Source of the DNA: Acidobacteriota bacterium
Lineage (GTDB): Bacteria > Acidobacteriota > Vicinamibacteria > Vicinamibacterales > CAVVIG01
Direction of reading: 5' to 3'
Assembly (NCBI GenBank): GCA_016195265.1
Contig: JACPZW010000034.1
Coordinates: forward strand, 1-64,000
Length of the DNA: 64,000 nt
Made by a program: the position numbers and the translations under genes. This document shows positions 17,198-25,073 of this stretch, in pieces (positions within the stretch are counted from its first letter, which is position 1; each line of letters opens with the position of its first letter). Below the pieces are notes generated by a model. The model was not told where the DNA came from. It saw only the letters and a list, made by a program, of their open reading frames with translations, and searched no databases.

Positions 17198-18574
17198 TCA
17201 ATGCGGCGTGGGACCGCCCCCGCGCCGGCCGCGTCGGCGGCGGCGCCGTGTGCGCCGGCCGCCCGGCGGCGGCACCTCGCCGGGCTGCGCGTCTGGAGAA
17301 GACGGAGCTGCGGCGGCGGTCTCGGCGGCGATGGCCTTCCAATGCTCGACGAGATCCGGCGGACCGCCGTGAATCTCCAGCCATGTGAGCGCTTCGCGGA
17401 AGATGTGCCGATGGGCGAGCGCGTGCTGCGCGCGCGGGCTCGCGCCCGGATCGCGTATGCGGCGCTGCAGCCCGACGATTTGCCCCAGTCGCTCGACGTC
17501 GCGCCGCGCGAGGGGCAGTTCGCCGAGTTTCAAACCCGGCGGCCGCCGCGGGATGGCAGTTTTTTCAACAGGGTCTGACCCCGGTCCGACCCCGGTCTGA
17601 CCCCCCGGTCTGACCGCTGTCCGACCCCGGTCCGACCCGAACCGTGGCGGATGCAACGAAATCCCCAGCGGGACAATCAAGCTGCCGAGCAGGATCGCGT
17701 TGGTCAGCGTCTCGGGCGTCGACGGGAACTGCCGGCGGTACGCGTCCAGCGCGGCGAGCGACCGCCAGAGCGAGTCGTTCGCGCCGCGATGCAATTCGGC
17801 CGCGATCGGCTCGAGCAGGCCCACTTCGGCGAGCCCGCGGAACGTCTTCTCGGCCGACCCCGCGCGCAGGATCTTGTAGTACTCCTCCAGCATGCGCGGC
17901 GGCGAGCTCTTCGCGATCTCGTGCCGGTGCGTGCGGATCGCCTGCAACAGTGACGGCTCGATCGTGAAGTCCAGCCGCGCTGCGATCGCGACCGCGCGCA
18001 GCATGCGCACGGGATCTTCCACCATCCGCACGCCGGGGTCGCCGATCGACCGCACGACGCCCGCGCGCAAATCCTCGAGGCCGCCGGTGTAATCGATCAC
18101 CGAGAACGTCGCGATGTCGTAGAACAGCGCGTTGATTGTGAAGTCGCGCCGCAGCGCGTCTTCCTCCGGCGTGCCGAACGTGTTGTCGTGATGGATGAGG
18201 TGCTCGCCTTCGGGCGTCGACGGATCGGGCGCGGGCACGCCATCCTGGACGACGACCTCACCCGGCGCCACCTGCCGCCGGAACGTCGCAACCTCGATCA
18301 CTTTCAGTCCGAACTTGACGTGCGCGAGGCGGAACCGTCGGCCGATGATCCAGCAGTTGCGGAAGAGCTTCTTGACCTGCGACGGATGCGCCGACGTGCC
18401 GATGTCGAAGTCCTTCGGACGGCGGCCGAGCAGGAGATCGCGCACGCTGCCGCCGACCAGATACGCGATGTGATCGCCCTGCCGCAGGCGGTAGAGCACC
18501 TTCAAGGCGTCGGGATCAACGTCGCGACGCGAGAGCGTGTGCGCCTCGCGCGGAATGATCCGTGGCTCAACCAT
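17198..18574 (-). CDS. pcnB: poly(A) polymerase, class II nucleotidyltransferase
   Basis: About 458 residues from ATG 18574. The head domain has LVGGSVRDLLLGRRPKDFDIGT with the catalytic Asp pair, then FRNCWIIGRRFRLAHVKFG, which separates PcnB from CCA-adding enzymes. RRDFTINALFYD and EDPVRMLRAVAIAARLDF follow. PcnB adds poly(A) tails that help degrade RNA. In the C-terminal third a run of GGTCTGACCCC/GGTCCGACC repeats (17572-17638) is translated in-frame as a GSDRGRTAVRPGGQ-type insert of about 25 residues. The C-terminus is an Arg-rich tail (RRTRRRRRRGRRGGG), as in other PcnB proteins, which probably binds RNA. In-frame codons upstream of 18574 show no conservation. Confidence 0.9.
   Translation of the reverse strand: MVEPRIIPREAHTLSRRDVDPDALKVLYRLRQGDHIAYLVGGSVRDLLLGRRPKDFDIGTSAHPSQVKKLFRNCWIIGRRFRLAHVKFGLKVIEVATFRRQVAPGEVVVQDGVPAPDPSTPEGEHLIHHDNTFGTPEEDALRRDFTINALFYDIATFSVIDYTGGLEDLRAGVVRSIGDPGVRMVEDPVRMLRAVAIAARLDFTIEPSLLQAIRTHRHEIAKSSPPRMLEEYYKILRAGSAEKTFRGLAEVGLLEPIAAELHRGANDSLWRSLAALDAYRRQFPSTPETLTNAILLGSLIVPLGISLHPPRFGSDRGRTAVRPGGQTGVGPGSDPVEKTAIPRRPPGLKLGELPLARRDVERLGQIVGLQRRIRDPGASPRAQHALAHRHIFREALTWLEIHGGPPDLVEHWKAIAAETAAAAPSSPDAQPGEVPPPGGRRTRRRRRRGRRGGGPTPH
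17572..17638. repeat. in-frame GGTCTGACCCCGGTCCGACC tandem repeat in pcnB
   Basis: About six degenerate copies of a decamer of the type GGTCTGACCC or GGTCCGACCC sit inside the pcnB reading frame without breaking it. Confidence 0.9.
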
Positions 18575-18642
18575 CGTGCGGCATTGTGGCATTGTACCAA
18601 AGGCGTGCGGAACGCCCGTGCTACGATCGCACCCGTGAAGCG

Positions 18643-19470
18643 ATGCCGCGTCTGATTCCTTCGCTGATTGCGCTCGCCCTGTCCACAATGATGCTGGCCG
18701 CGCCCGCCGCGTCGGCCGCGATGCAAGTCGACGACACGCCGCTCGCGCGCGCCCGCCAGCTCTACAACCAGCGCCAGTTCGACGCCGCGCTGCAGGCCGC
18801 GGACCAGGCGCGGCGGACGCCGGCGCTCGCCGACGCCGCCGATCTCGTCGCCGCGCGCGCGTACCTCGAGCGATTCCGGCTCGGCGCTGCGCCGGAGGAC
18901 CTGGACGCCGCGCGCACCCGGCTGGGTCGCCTCGATCCCCGCCGATTTCCCGCTCGCGAGCGCACCGAATTCATCATCGGCCTCGGCGAAGCGCTGCACT
19001 TCGATGAGGCGTTCGGCGCGGCGGCCAGCGTCTTCGAGACGGTCCTGCTCGGCGGCGACCCGCTGCCGGCCCCACTGGACGACGACGCCCGCGGGCGCGT
19101 GGTCGATTGGTGGGCGACGGCGCTCGATCGCGACGCGCGGCCGCGGCCGGATGCGGATCGTCGCGCCGTGTATCAGCGGATCCGCGCCCGGATGATCGAG
19201 GAGCTCGCGACGCATCCCGCCAGCGGCGCGGCGGCGTACTGGCTCGTCGCGGCGGCGCGCGCGGAAGGCGATCTGCAGGGGGCGTGGGCGGCCGCGGAGG
19301 CCGGCTGGGCCCGCGCGTCACTCGCCGGCGACGGCGGTGCCATGCTGCGCGCCGATCTCGATCAGCTGATGCAGCGCGCGATCGTGCCGGAACGCGCGCG
19401 CGCGCTGGCGCAGCCGCCGCAGACGCTTCAATTGCAGTGGGATCAGTTCAAGGAACGCTGGGCCCGCTAG
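18643..19470 (+). CDS. secreted protein of unknown function with TPR-like N-terminus
   Basis: 275 residues from ATG 18643. The N-terminus is a clear signal peptide (MPRLIPSLIALALSTMMLAAPAASA). Residues about 35-85 (ARQLYNQRQFDAALQAADQAR) look like a tetratricopeptide helix pair. The rest is alanine-rich and helical with repeated AAYWLVAAARAEGD and WAAAEAGWAR motifs, also TPR-like. I do not recognise a family function; a periplasmic scaffold role is the most that can be inferred. It is divergent from pcnB with about 70 bp between starts, and convergent with the STAS gene, overlapping its end by four bases. Confidence 0.75.
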   Translation: MPRLIPSLIALALSTMMLAAPAASAAMQVDDTPLARARQLYNQRQFDAALQAADQARRTPALADAADLVAARAYLERFRLGAAPEDLDAARTRLGRLDPRRFPARERTEFIIGLGEALHFDEAFGAAASVFETVLLGGDPLPAPLDDDARGRVVDWWATALDRDARPRPDADRRAVYQRIRARMIEELATHPASGAAAYWLVAAARAEGDLQGAWAAAEAGWARASLAGDGGAMLRADLDQLMQRAIVPERARALAQPPQTLQLQWDQFKERWAR

Positions 19471-19805
19471 CCAAAACTCTTCAGCGCCTCGGCTTCCGAG
19501 GCAAACGCCTCGAACACCGTCAGCAGCTTCGTGATGTGCAGGACCTCGTAACTGCGCGGGTGGAGATTGCAGAGCTTCAGCTGACCGTGGTGGCGGCACA
19601 TCGTGACGTACTTGCACGCGATGAGGCCGACACCGGCGCTGTCCAAATACGTCACGCCGTCGAGATTCAGCAGCAGCTTCCGCCGCTCCTCGCCGATGAC
19701 ATGATTCAGCACGACTCGCAGCGGCTCGAACCCATCGTCCAGGATGAGCCGGCCCGTCAGATCGAGGACCGTAACGTCGCCGACGGTGCGCTCGCTAATC
19801 TGCAT
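19467..19805 (-). CDS. STAS-domain anti-sigma factor antagonist
   Basis: 112 residues from ATG 19805, a single STAS domain. The phosphorylation-site region is YLDSAGVGLI, with the Ser that partner kinases phosphorylate in SpoIIAA/RsbV proteins. VGDVTVLDLTGRLILDDG forms the first strands. In the family, the unphosphorylated form binds an anti-sigma kinase and frees a sigma factor. No kinase or phosphatase partner is adjacent, so the pathway is unknown. Codons upstream of 19805 in this frame are not conserved. Confidence 0.85.
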   Translation of the reverse strand: MQISERTVGDVTVLDLTGRLILDDGFEPLRVVLNHVIGEERRKLLLNLDGVTYLDSAGVGLIACKYVTMCRHHGQLKLCNLHPRSYEVLHITKLLTVFEAFASEAEALKSFG

Positions 19806-20105
19806 TGCCTGACTTCTGTGGACGTACCTTACCAGATCGCCATTACCCGATTGCGCACGCGAGCGCGGGCCGGCGCCACTTTTCCCGACAGCAGAATCTC
19901 GCTCAGCGTCTTCGCGGGCGCATTCGGATGCTGCGCCGGATATCTGTTCGTGGCTGCCTCGGTTTCGAAAACGTTGCCGTCGTACACCTTGAGCGATCGG
20001 CTGACGAGACCCAGCGGCCAGCATGGGAAGCGGGCCTACATTACCAGATCCCCAATTACCGACGTACCCGGCCGCTCAATTGCGTGACGCGATTCACGAT
20101 TCGGG
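19806..20105. other. 300-bp gap with degenerate ACCAGATC..ATTACC repeats
   Basis: No gene is recognised. TACCAGATCGCCATTACCC (19830-19848) and TACCAGATCCCCAATTACC (20042-20060) are two copies of one degenerate element, each next to a GACGTACC. A third, weaker copy (GACCAGATTACTCGATTACC) lies at about 20485-20506. This is another dispersed repeat family; nothing else is seen. Confidence 0.5.
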
Positions 20106-20459
20106 CTATGCGAGCAGCATGCGCATGGGAAGCAGTTCGCGGGTGAACGGATTGAGGACGAGCCCCAGAATCTCGAGCGTCACCACGCCGAGGAGCGCTT
20201 CGTCGCCCGGCGACCCGAGGATGACGGGCGTGTGCGCTTCGCCTTGCGCAAGAGAGATGTGACACTCCGAAACCGCGCGCTCGACAATCGAGCCGTCAGC
20301 CAGCGTGAAGCCCACGGTCCGCTTCGGCGTCAAGCCAATCTGCCGCCACACGTCATTCGGCAGGAGCGTGTAGGTTGCGCCGCTGTCGACGAGAAAGCGC
20401 ACGCTCGCGCTTTCGTCTGTCGCCCCACGCACAATGCCTTCGACGTACGTCACACCCAT
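20106..20459 (-). CDS. small retropepsin-like aspartic protease
   Basis: 117 residues. FLVDSGATYTLLP is the Asp-Ser-Gly-Ala active-site signature of retropepsin-type (gag-polyprotein-like) single-domain proteases, which work as dimers. A second hydrophobic Gly motif, ILGSPGDEALLGVVTLEILGLVLNP, matches the flap and C-terminal region (LLG...LE.L.L) of bacterial members. There is no signal peptide or membrane segment. The natural substrate is unknown. It stands as a single gene in a repeat-rich neighbourhood, with the STAS gene downstream and polA upstream on the same strand but separated by gaps. Confidence 0.75.
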   Translation of the reverse strand: MGVTYVEGIVRGATDESASVRFLVDSGATYTLLPNDVWRQIGLTPKRTVGFTLADGSIVERAVSECHISLAQGEAHTPVILGSPGDEALLGVVTLEILGLVLNPFTRELLPMRMLLA

Positions 20460-20556
20460 CGGCGACCACCCGATCAGTATCCAATGACCAGATTACTCGA
20501 TTACCCCACTTCGTCGTCAGTGTTTCGCCGCTTTCCAGTGCTCGTTTCACGGGCCA

Positions 20557-23253
20557 CTAATGCTTCGCCTCTCTCCAGTTCTCCCCAATCCCGACGTCGA
20601 CGGTCAGCGGGACTTTTAGCGTCGCCGCGGACTGCATCTTATCCCGCACCAATGCCGCCGTCTCCTCGGCTGCACGCTTCGGCACCTCGAAGAGCAGCTC
20701 GTCGTGCACGGTGAGAATCATGCGCGCGTCCGGATGCGGGAGGAGGGCCGCGTGCACGTCGATCATCGCGCGCTTCAGAATGTCCGCGGCCGTCCCCTGG
20801 ATCGGCAGGTTCACCGCCATCCGCTCGGCCGAGGACCGGATCTGAAAATTCTTGCTGTTCAATTCCGGAAACATCCGCCGCCGCCCGTACATCGTTCTGA
20901 CGATGCCCGTCTGACGGCCTTCTTCGAGGGTGCGGTCGATGAACGCGCGGACGCGGGGGAAGCCGGCGAAGTAGGCGTCGATGAATTCCTGCGCGGCCTG
21001 CGGCGTGACGCCGATGTCCTTCGACAGCGTGAAAGCCGTCTTTCCGTAGAGCAGCGCGTAGTTGATCATCTTCGCGATGCTGCGCAGTTCGTGCGCGTCT
21101 CTGCCGCTGTTCGCTCCGAACACCTTCAGCGCGGTCTGATCGTGAATGTCGTCGCCCCGCTGAAACGCCGCGATGAGCGACTCATCTTCAGCCAGGTGCG
21201 CGAGGACGCGCAGCTCGATCTGCGAGTAGTCCGCCGAAATCAGGACGTGGCCGGGCTCGGCGATGAACGCGCGACGGATTTCCCGGCCGAGCTCGGTACG
21301 AATCGGAATGTTCTGCAGATTCGGATCGCTGCTGCTCAGGCGGCCGGTGGCTGCGACCGCCTGATTGAACGACGTGTGGACCCGGCCGGTTTCCGGGTTG
21401 ACGAGCTGCGGCAGCGCGTCGATGTACGTGCCCTTCAGCTTCATCAGCGCGCGCCACTCGAGGATCTGCCGCGGCAGGTCGTGCGTCAGCGCGAGCTCCT
21501 CGAGCACTTCGACGGCGGTTGACGGCGCCTTCGACGTCCCGGTCCGCTTCAGGACAGGCAGCTGCAGCCTGTCGAACAGAATCTCGGCGAGCTGCTTCGG
21601 CGAGTTGATGTTGAATTCGCCGCCCGCCATCCCGTAGATCGTCGTCGTCCGCTGCCCGAGCTCCTCGTCGACTTTCTGCGCCTGCGCGGCCAGCGCCGGT
21701 CCGTCGATGCGCACGCCCGCGCGCTCGATCGCGACGAGGACCGGCACGAGCGGCCGCTCGATCGCCTCGTAGACGTCGTTCAGCGCTTCTTTATTAATAA
21801 GGTCCCGCAGGATCGGCGTCAGCTGGCCCGCGACGTCGGCGCGCTCGCAAGCGAAATCCACCACGGCTTCGGCCGGGAGATCGGCGAGTGACACGGCCTT
21901 CGCGCCCTTGCCGCAGACGTCCTCGTCGGTCAGCGCCTTGTAGCCGAGGTGCTCGAGCGCCAGCTCCTCGAGTTTGTGCTCGGACCGCGTCGAGTCGATC
22001 AAGTAGCTCGCGAGCATCGTGTCCGTGTCGAGCCCGCGCAGCGTGATGCCGTGCCGCGCGAGCAGGATCGCGTCGGACTTGAGATCGTGGCCGGACTTCT
22101 TGATCGCCGCGTCTTCGAACAGCGGCGCCAGCGCCTGCAACGCCGTCGTCACCGGCATGCTCGGCATGTTGCCGAGCGCCCGATGCCCGGTCGGCACATA
22201 GTCGGCGTCGTGTTCGCCGGTCGAGAACGCCATCCCGACGATCAACGCGCGCATCATCGCCGGCTGATCCGGCAGGATCCGCATGGCAAACCGTCCGGCC
22301 GCGCGCAGTCGATCCGCGAGAGCCTGGAGCTCCTCGGCGGTCTCGATCGCACGATACGTCTTCGCGACCGAGCTTGCCGTCGGCGCGTACTCGGCGACGA
22401 GCGTGCGAAAGCCCATCTCGTTGAAGATCTCGAAACAGCGCTCGCGCGAGACGCCGCGGTAGCGCAGCGCCGCCGGATCGAACTCGACGGGCACATCGGT
22501 GCGAATGCGCGCGAGCGCCTTGCTCTGATGGGCGGCGTCCACGTTGGCGAGCAGCGTCTCTCGCCGCTTGGGCGTCAAGTCGTCCGCGTGCGCCAGCAGG
22601 TTCTCGAGCGAGCCGTACTTGCCGATCAGCTCTTTCGCGCCTTTCTCGCCGATGCCTGGGACGCCCTTGATGTTGTCGATCGTGTCGCCCATCAGCGCCA
22701 TCACGTCGACGACCTGGTCGGGCCTGACCCCGAGCTTCTCCTGGACGCCGTCCGCGTCGTACCACGTGCCTTCGTCGCGCGGGTTGAAGACGCGGATACC
22801 GTCGCGCACGAGCTGAAAGAAATCCTTGTCGAGCGTCACGATTGCGACGTCGAAGCCGGCGGCCACCGCCTTCTCCGTGAGCGTCCCGATGACATCGTCC
22901 GCTTCATAGCGCTGCGACGTGAGGATCGGAACGCCGAGCGCCTCGCACGCGGCGTGGACCATCGGGATCTGCTGCGCCAGCTCGTCGGGCATCGGCGCGC
23001 GATGGGCTTTGTAGTCAGCGGCGATGTCGTCGCGGAACGTGCGGCCCGGCAGGTCGAAGGAAGCCGCGATGTACTCCGGCGCGTGATCCGTGATCAGCTT
23101 GCGGAGCATCGTGACGAAGATGTAGACGGCGTTGGTCGGCGCGCCCTGCGCGTTGCGCAGCAGCCCGCCGTCCGCGGTGCGGACCGGCGCGTGGTACGCG
23201 CGGTACATCTGCGAGCTGCCGTCGATGAGGTAGACGATCGGTTTGGCGGCCAT
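20557..23253 (-). CDS. polA: DNA polymerase I
   Basis: 898 residues from ATG 23253 (a TTG precedes it). Residues about 1-300 are the 5' nuclease (YLIDGSSQMYRAYHA, TLDKDFFQL, GVPGIGEKGAKELI). Residues about 310-490 are a 3'-5' exonuclease-like domain with degraded active-site motifs: the usual DxE strand reads FAMRILPD, while one Asp survives in HDLKSD. Proofreading is therefore probably absent. The polymerase has motif A DYSQIELR, motif B RSIAKMINYALLYGK and motif C VHDELLFEVP. At the O-helix position equal to E. coli Phe762 it has Tyr (Y732). A candidate -10, TATAGT, lies 20 bp upstream. The protein functions in repair and Okazaki fragment processing. Confidence 0.96.
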   Translation of the reverse strand: MAAKPIVYLIDGSSQMYRAYHAPVRTADGGLLRNAQGAPTNAVYIFVTMLRKLITDHAPEYIAASFDLPGRTFRDDIAADYKAHRAPMPDELAQQIPMVHAACEALGVPILTSQRYEADDVIGTLTEKAVAAGFDVAIVTLDKDFFQLVRDGIRVFNPRDEGTWYDADGVQEKLGVRPDQVVDVMALMGDTIDNIKGVPGIGEKGAKELIGKYGSLENLLAHADDLTPKRRETLLANVDAAHQSKALARIRTDVPVEFDPAALRYRGVSRERCFEIFNEMGFRTLVAEYAPTASSVAKTYRAIETAEELQALADRLRAAGRFAMRILPDQPAMMRALIVGMAFSTGEHDADYVPTGHRALGNMPSMPVTTALQALAPLFEDAAIKKSGHDLKSDAILLARHGITLRGLDTDTMLASYLIDSTRSEHKLEELALEHLGYKALTDEDVCGKGAKAVSLADLPAEAVVDFACERADVAGQLTPILRDLINKEALNDVYEAIERPLVPVLVAIERAGVRIDGPALAAQAQKVDEELGQRTTTIYGMAGGEFNINSPKQLAEILFDRLQLPVLKRTGTSKAPSTAVEVLEELALTHDLPRQILEWRALMKLKGTYIDALPQLVNPETGRVHTSFNQAVAATGRLSSSDPNLQNIPIRTELGREIRRAFIAEPGHVLISADYSQIELRVLAHLAEDESLIAAFQRGDDIHDQTALKVFGANSGRDAHELRSIAKMINYALLYGKTAFTLSKDIGVTPQAAQEFIDAYFAGFPRVRAFIDRTLEEGRQTGIVRTMYGRRRMFPELNSKNFQIRSSAERMAVNLPIQGTAADILKRAMIDVHAALLPHPDARMILTVHDELLFEVPKRAAEETAALVRDKMQSAATLKVPLTVDVGIGENWREAKH

Positions 23254-23271
23254 CAAGAGAGCGGAATTTTT

Positions 23272-23277
23272 ACTATA
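23272..23277 (-). promoter_or_regulatory. candidate -10 box (TATAGT) for polA
   Basis: TATAGT on the minus strand lies in a locally AT-rich stretch (GATATAGTAAAAATT) about 20 bp before the polA ATG. No clear -35 was found. Confidence 0.4.
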
Positions 23278-23289
23278 TCATTGGCGTTC

Positions 23290-24090
23290 GTGCCGAGTCG
23301 TAACCGATCACGATTAACCGCAGAGATCGCGGAGAACGCACAGTTAGGAAGTGTTTCCTATTCACTCTGCGGTCTCTGCGTTCTTCTCTCTTTGGCGGCC
23401 GTCGCCTGCGGCGGCGGCCGGAGCGGATCGGGCCTCTTCAAGCAGTACGAGTACGAAGAGGAGATGTACCTCTCGCTCGACGGCACGGCGACGCTCTACG
23501 TCAATACGTCGATCGCGGCGCTGAACGCGCTGCGCGGGACATCGTTCGATGCCACGCCGAACGGCCGCACCGACCGGGAAGTGTTCCGCGCATATTTCAC
23601 GACGCCGCAGACGCACGTCACACGCGTCAGCCCGTACCGCCGCAGCGGCCGCCGGTTCGTCAGCGTCCGGATGGACGTGGACGACATCCGCAGGCTCGGC
23701 GAAACCGCGCCGTTTGCATGGTCGAAGTACACGTTCACGCGCGCCGGCGATACGTTCGTGTACACGCAGGCCGTCGGCGCGGCGCCCGGAAACAATGTCA
23801 AAGATGTGGGCGCCGTGGGCTGGACCGGCCGCGATCTGGCCGCCTTCCGCATGCACGTGCCGAGCAAGATCCGCTTTCACAACACGAAGGCCGACGTGGG
23901 CCGCGGCAACATCCTGGCGTGGGAGCAGCTGCTGACGGATCGGATGCGCGGCGTGCCGCTGTCGCTCGAGGCGCGCATGGACGCGCAGTCGATCCTCTAT
24001 CGTGCGTTGATCCTCTTCGGATCCATGGCCGCGCTCGTCGCGTTCGCGTTCGCGCTCGTGATTTGGTGGGTGCGTCGCAAAGGTACGTAG
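23290..24090 (+). CDS. lipoprotein of unknown function with C-terminal membrane anchor
   Basis: About 266 residues from GTG 23290, the only plausible nearby in-frame start apart from TTG 23281. The signal region ends LSLAAVAC followed by GGG, a lipobox. Much of the n-region and hydrophobic core (SLCGLCVLLSL) is encoded by the right arm of a palindromic repeat. The exported body (YEYEEEMYLSLDGTATLYVNTSIAALNAL) is a beta-rich domain I do not recognise. Near the C-terminus ALILFGSMAALVAFAFALVIWW is a transmembrane helix ending RRKG, so the protein may be anchored at both ends in the cytoplasmic membrane. It is divergent from polA. Confidence 0.7.
   Translation: MPSRNRSRLTAEIAENAQLGSVSYSLCGLCVLLSLAAVACGGGRSGSGLFKQYEYEEEMYLSLDGTATLYVNTSIAALNALRGTSFDATPNGRTDREVFRAYFTTPQTHVTRVSPYRRSGRRFVSVRMDVDDIRRLGETAPFAWSKYTFTRAGDTFVYTQAVGAAPGNNVKDVGAVGWTGRDLAAFRMHVPSKIRFHNTKADVGRGNILAWEQLLTDRMRGVPLSLEARMDAQSILYRALILFGSMAALVAFAFALVIWWVRRKGT
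23315..23388. repeat. CCGCAGAG/CTCTGCGG palindrome overlapping a lipoprotein signal sequence
   Basis: The left arm has ACCGCAGAG and GGAGAACGCA. The right arm has CTCTGCGGTCTCTGCGTTCT. The arms flank TTAGGAAGTGTTTCCTA, itself a small palindrome. It has the same architecture as the repeats at 4151 and 15120. Confidence 0.75.
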
Positions 24091-24177
24091 GCCGGGTCCT
24101 CCCCGACCCGGCATGATCAGGCGGGTCCGAAAGGACCCGCCCTACTGGGTACGTAGGCCGGGTCCTTTCGGACCCAG
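24088..24177. repeat. REP-like GGCCGGGTCC...GACCCGGC array
   Basis: Three palindromic units in a row: GGCCGGGTCCTCCCCGACCC, GGCGGGTCCGAAAGGACCCGCC and GGCCGGGTCCTTTCGGACCC. They fall between the lipoprotein stop and arsR. Near-identical units recur at 42743-42878. Confidence 0.9.
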
Positions 24178-24194
24178 CACGCACAGATTATCAA

Positions 24195-24214
24195 ATATAG
24201 TAATATCGCTATAT
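24195..24214. promoter_or_regulatory. candidate ArsR operator overlapping the arsR start codon
   Basis: ATATAG-N8-CTATAT is an inverted repeat whose right half overlaps the ATG at 24213. It lies in the most AT-rich stretch of the neighbourhood. ArsR-family proteins commonly bind such imperfect 6-to-8-bp dyads, so autoregulation of the whole hydrogenase-like operon is a reasonable inference. Confidence 0.6.
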
Positions 24215-24548
24215 GTCACGGTCGCTGCAGGCTTTCAAGGCGGACTTCTTCCGCGCGCTCGCGCACCCCCTCCGCATCCGCATCCTCGAGCTCCTCGGCG
24301 CCGGCGAGCGCAGCGTCCAGGAGCTCCAAGAGGCGCTGGACCTCGACCAGCCGATCGTCTCCCAGCAGCTCGCCGTCCTGCGCGCCAAGAACATCGTCAC
24401 GCCCCGCAAGATCGGATCGACGACGAAGTACGCGCTGAGCGATCCGCTCGTCACAAAGCTCCTGCTCGTGGCCCGCGACATCTTCAACAACCACCTGGTC
24501 GACACCCAGACGATGTTGAAGGAGCTCAAGCGGGAGGGACGCCGGTAG
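24213..24548 (+). CDS. ArsR-family winged-helix repressor heading the hydrogenase-like operon
   Basis: 111 residues. LAHPLRIRILELLGAGERSVQELQEALDLDQPIVSQQLAVLRAKNIVT is the ArsR helix-turn-helix. It has no cysteine, so it is not a Cys-thiolate metal or redox sensor of the classical type; His/Asp-based metal sensing or another effector stays possible. Its stop is directly followed by the ATG of hyfI1, so it is the first gene of the twelve-gene cluster. The palindrome over its own start codon suggests that it represses itself and the operon. Confidence 0.88.
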   Translation: MSRSLQAFKADFFRALAHPLRIRILELLGAGERSVQELQEALDLDQPIVSQQLAVLRAKNIVTPRKIGSTTKYALSDPLVTKLLLVARDIFNNHLVDTQTMLKELKREGRR

Positions 24549-25073
24549 ATGCGTCTGCTCTCGAAAATCTGGAAGACCGGCATCGCCACCGAACTGCTGC
24601 AGGCCGGCGATCCCGAGGCGATTGCCGTCGGCCGCGCGCTCGACGCGCGTATTCAGCGCCTCTTCGGGCGGGCGCTCGCCATTCGCGAAGTCGACGCGGG
24701 CTCCTGCAATGGCTGCGAACTCGAGATCACCGGCCTGACCAATCCAGTCTACGACATGGAACGGTTCGGGCTGCACTTCGTCGCGTCACCGCGTCACGCG
24801 GACCTGCTGCTCGTGACCGGACCCGTCACACGAAACATGGAAATCCCGTTGCGCCGGACCTACGAGGCCGCGCCATCGCCGAAGTTCGTCGTCGCCGTCG
24901 GCGATTGCGCGAAGACCTGCGGCGTCTTCAAGGACAGCTACGCCGTCGTCGGTCCCGTCAGTCAGGTGATTCCGGTGGACGTCCATATCACGGGCTGTCC
25001 GCCCGAGCCGTCCGACATTCTGCGCGGCATCCTTGAGGGACTGCATCGCTTTCCGGAACAGGCCGGGCGGTGA
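24549..25073 (+). CDS. hyfI: module 1: NuoB/HyfI-like small subunit ([4Fe-4S])
   Basis: 174 residues, NuoB/HyfI family. Four cysteines that bind the [4Fe-4S] cluster next to the active site (N2 in complex I, proximal in hydrogenase) are present: C53 and C56 in SCNGCE, C120 in GDCAKTC and C150 in GCPPEP. There is no ferredoxin domain, unlike the module 2 small subunit. In group 4 hydrogenases this subunit pairs with the large subunit at the cytoplasmic face of the membrane. Here the partner (30183) has lost its metal ligands while this cluster is kept, so electron transfer may still happen. It follows arsR with no gap and overlaps hyfB1 by one base (TGATG). Confidence 0.9.
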   Translation: MRLLSKIWKTGIATELLQAGDPEAIAVGRALDARIQRLFGRALAIREVDAGSCNGCELEITGLTNPVYDMERFGLHFVASPRHADLLLVTGPVTRNMEIPLRRTYEAAPSPKFVVAVGDCAKTCGVFKDSYAVVGPVSQVIPVDVHITGCPPEPSDILRGILEGLHRFPEQAGR

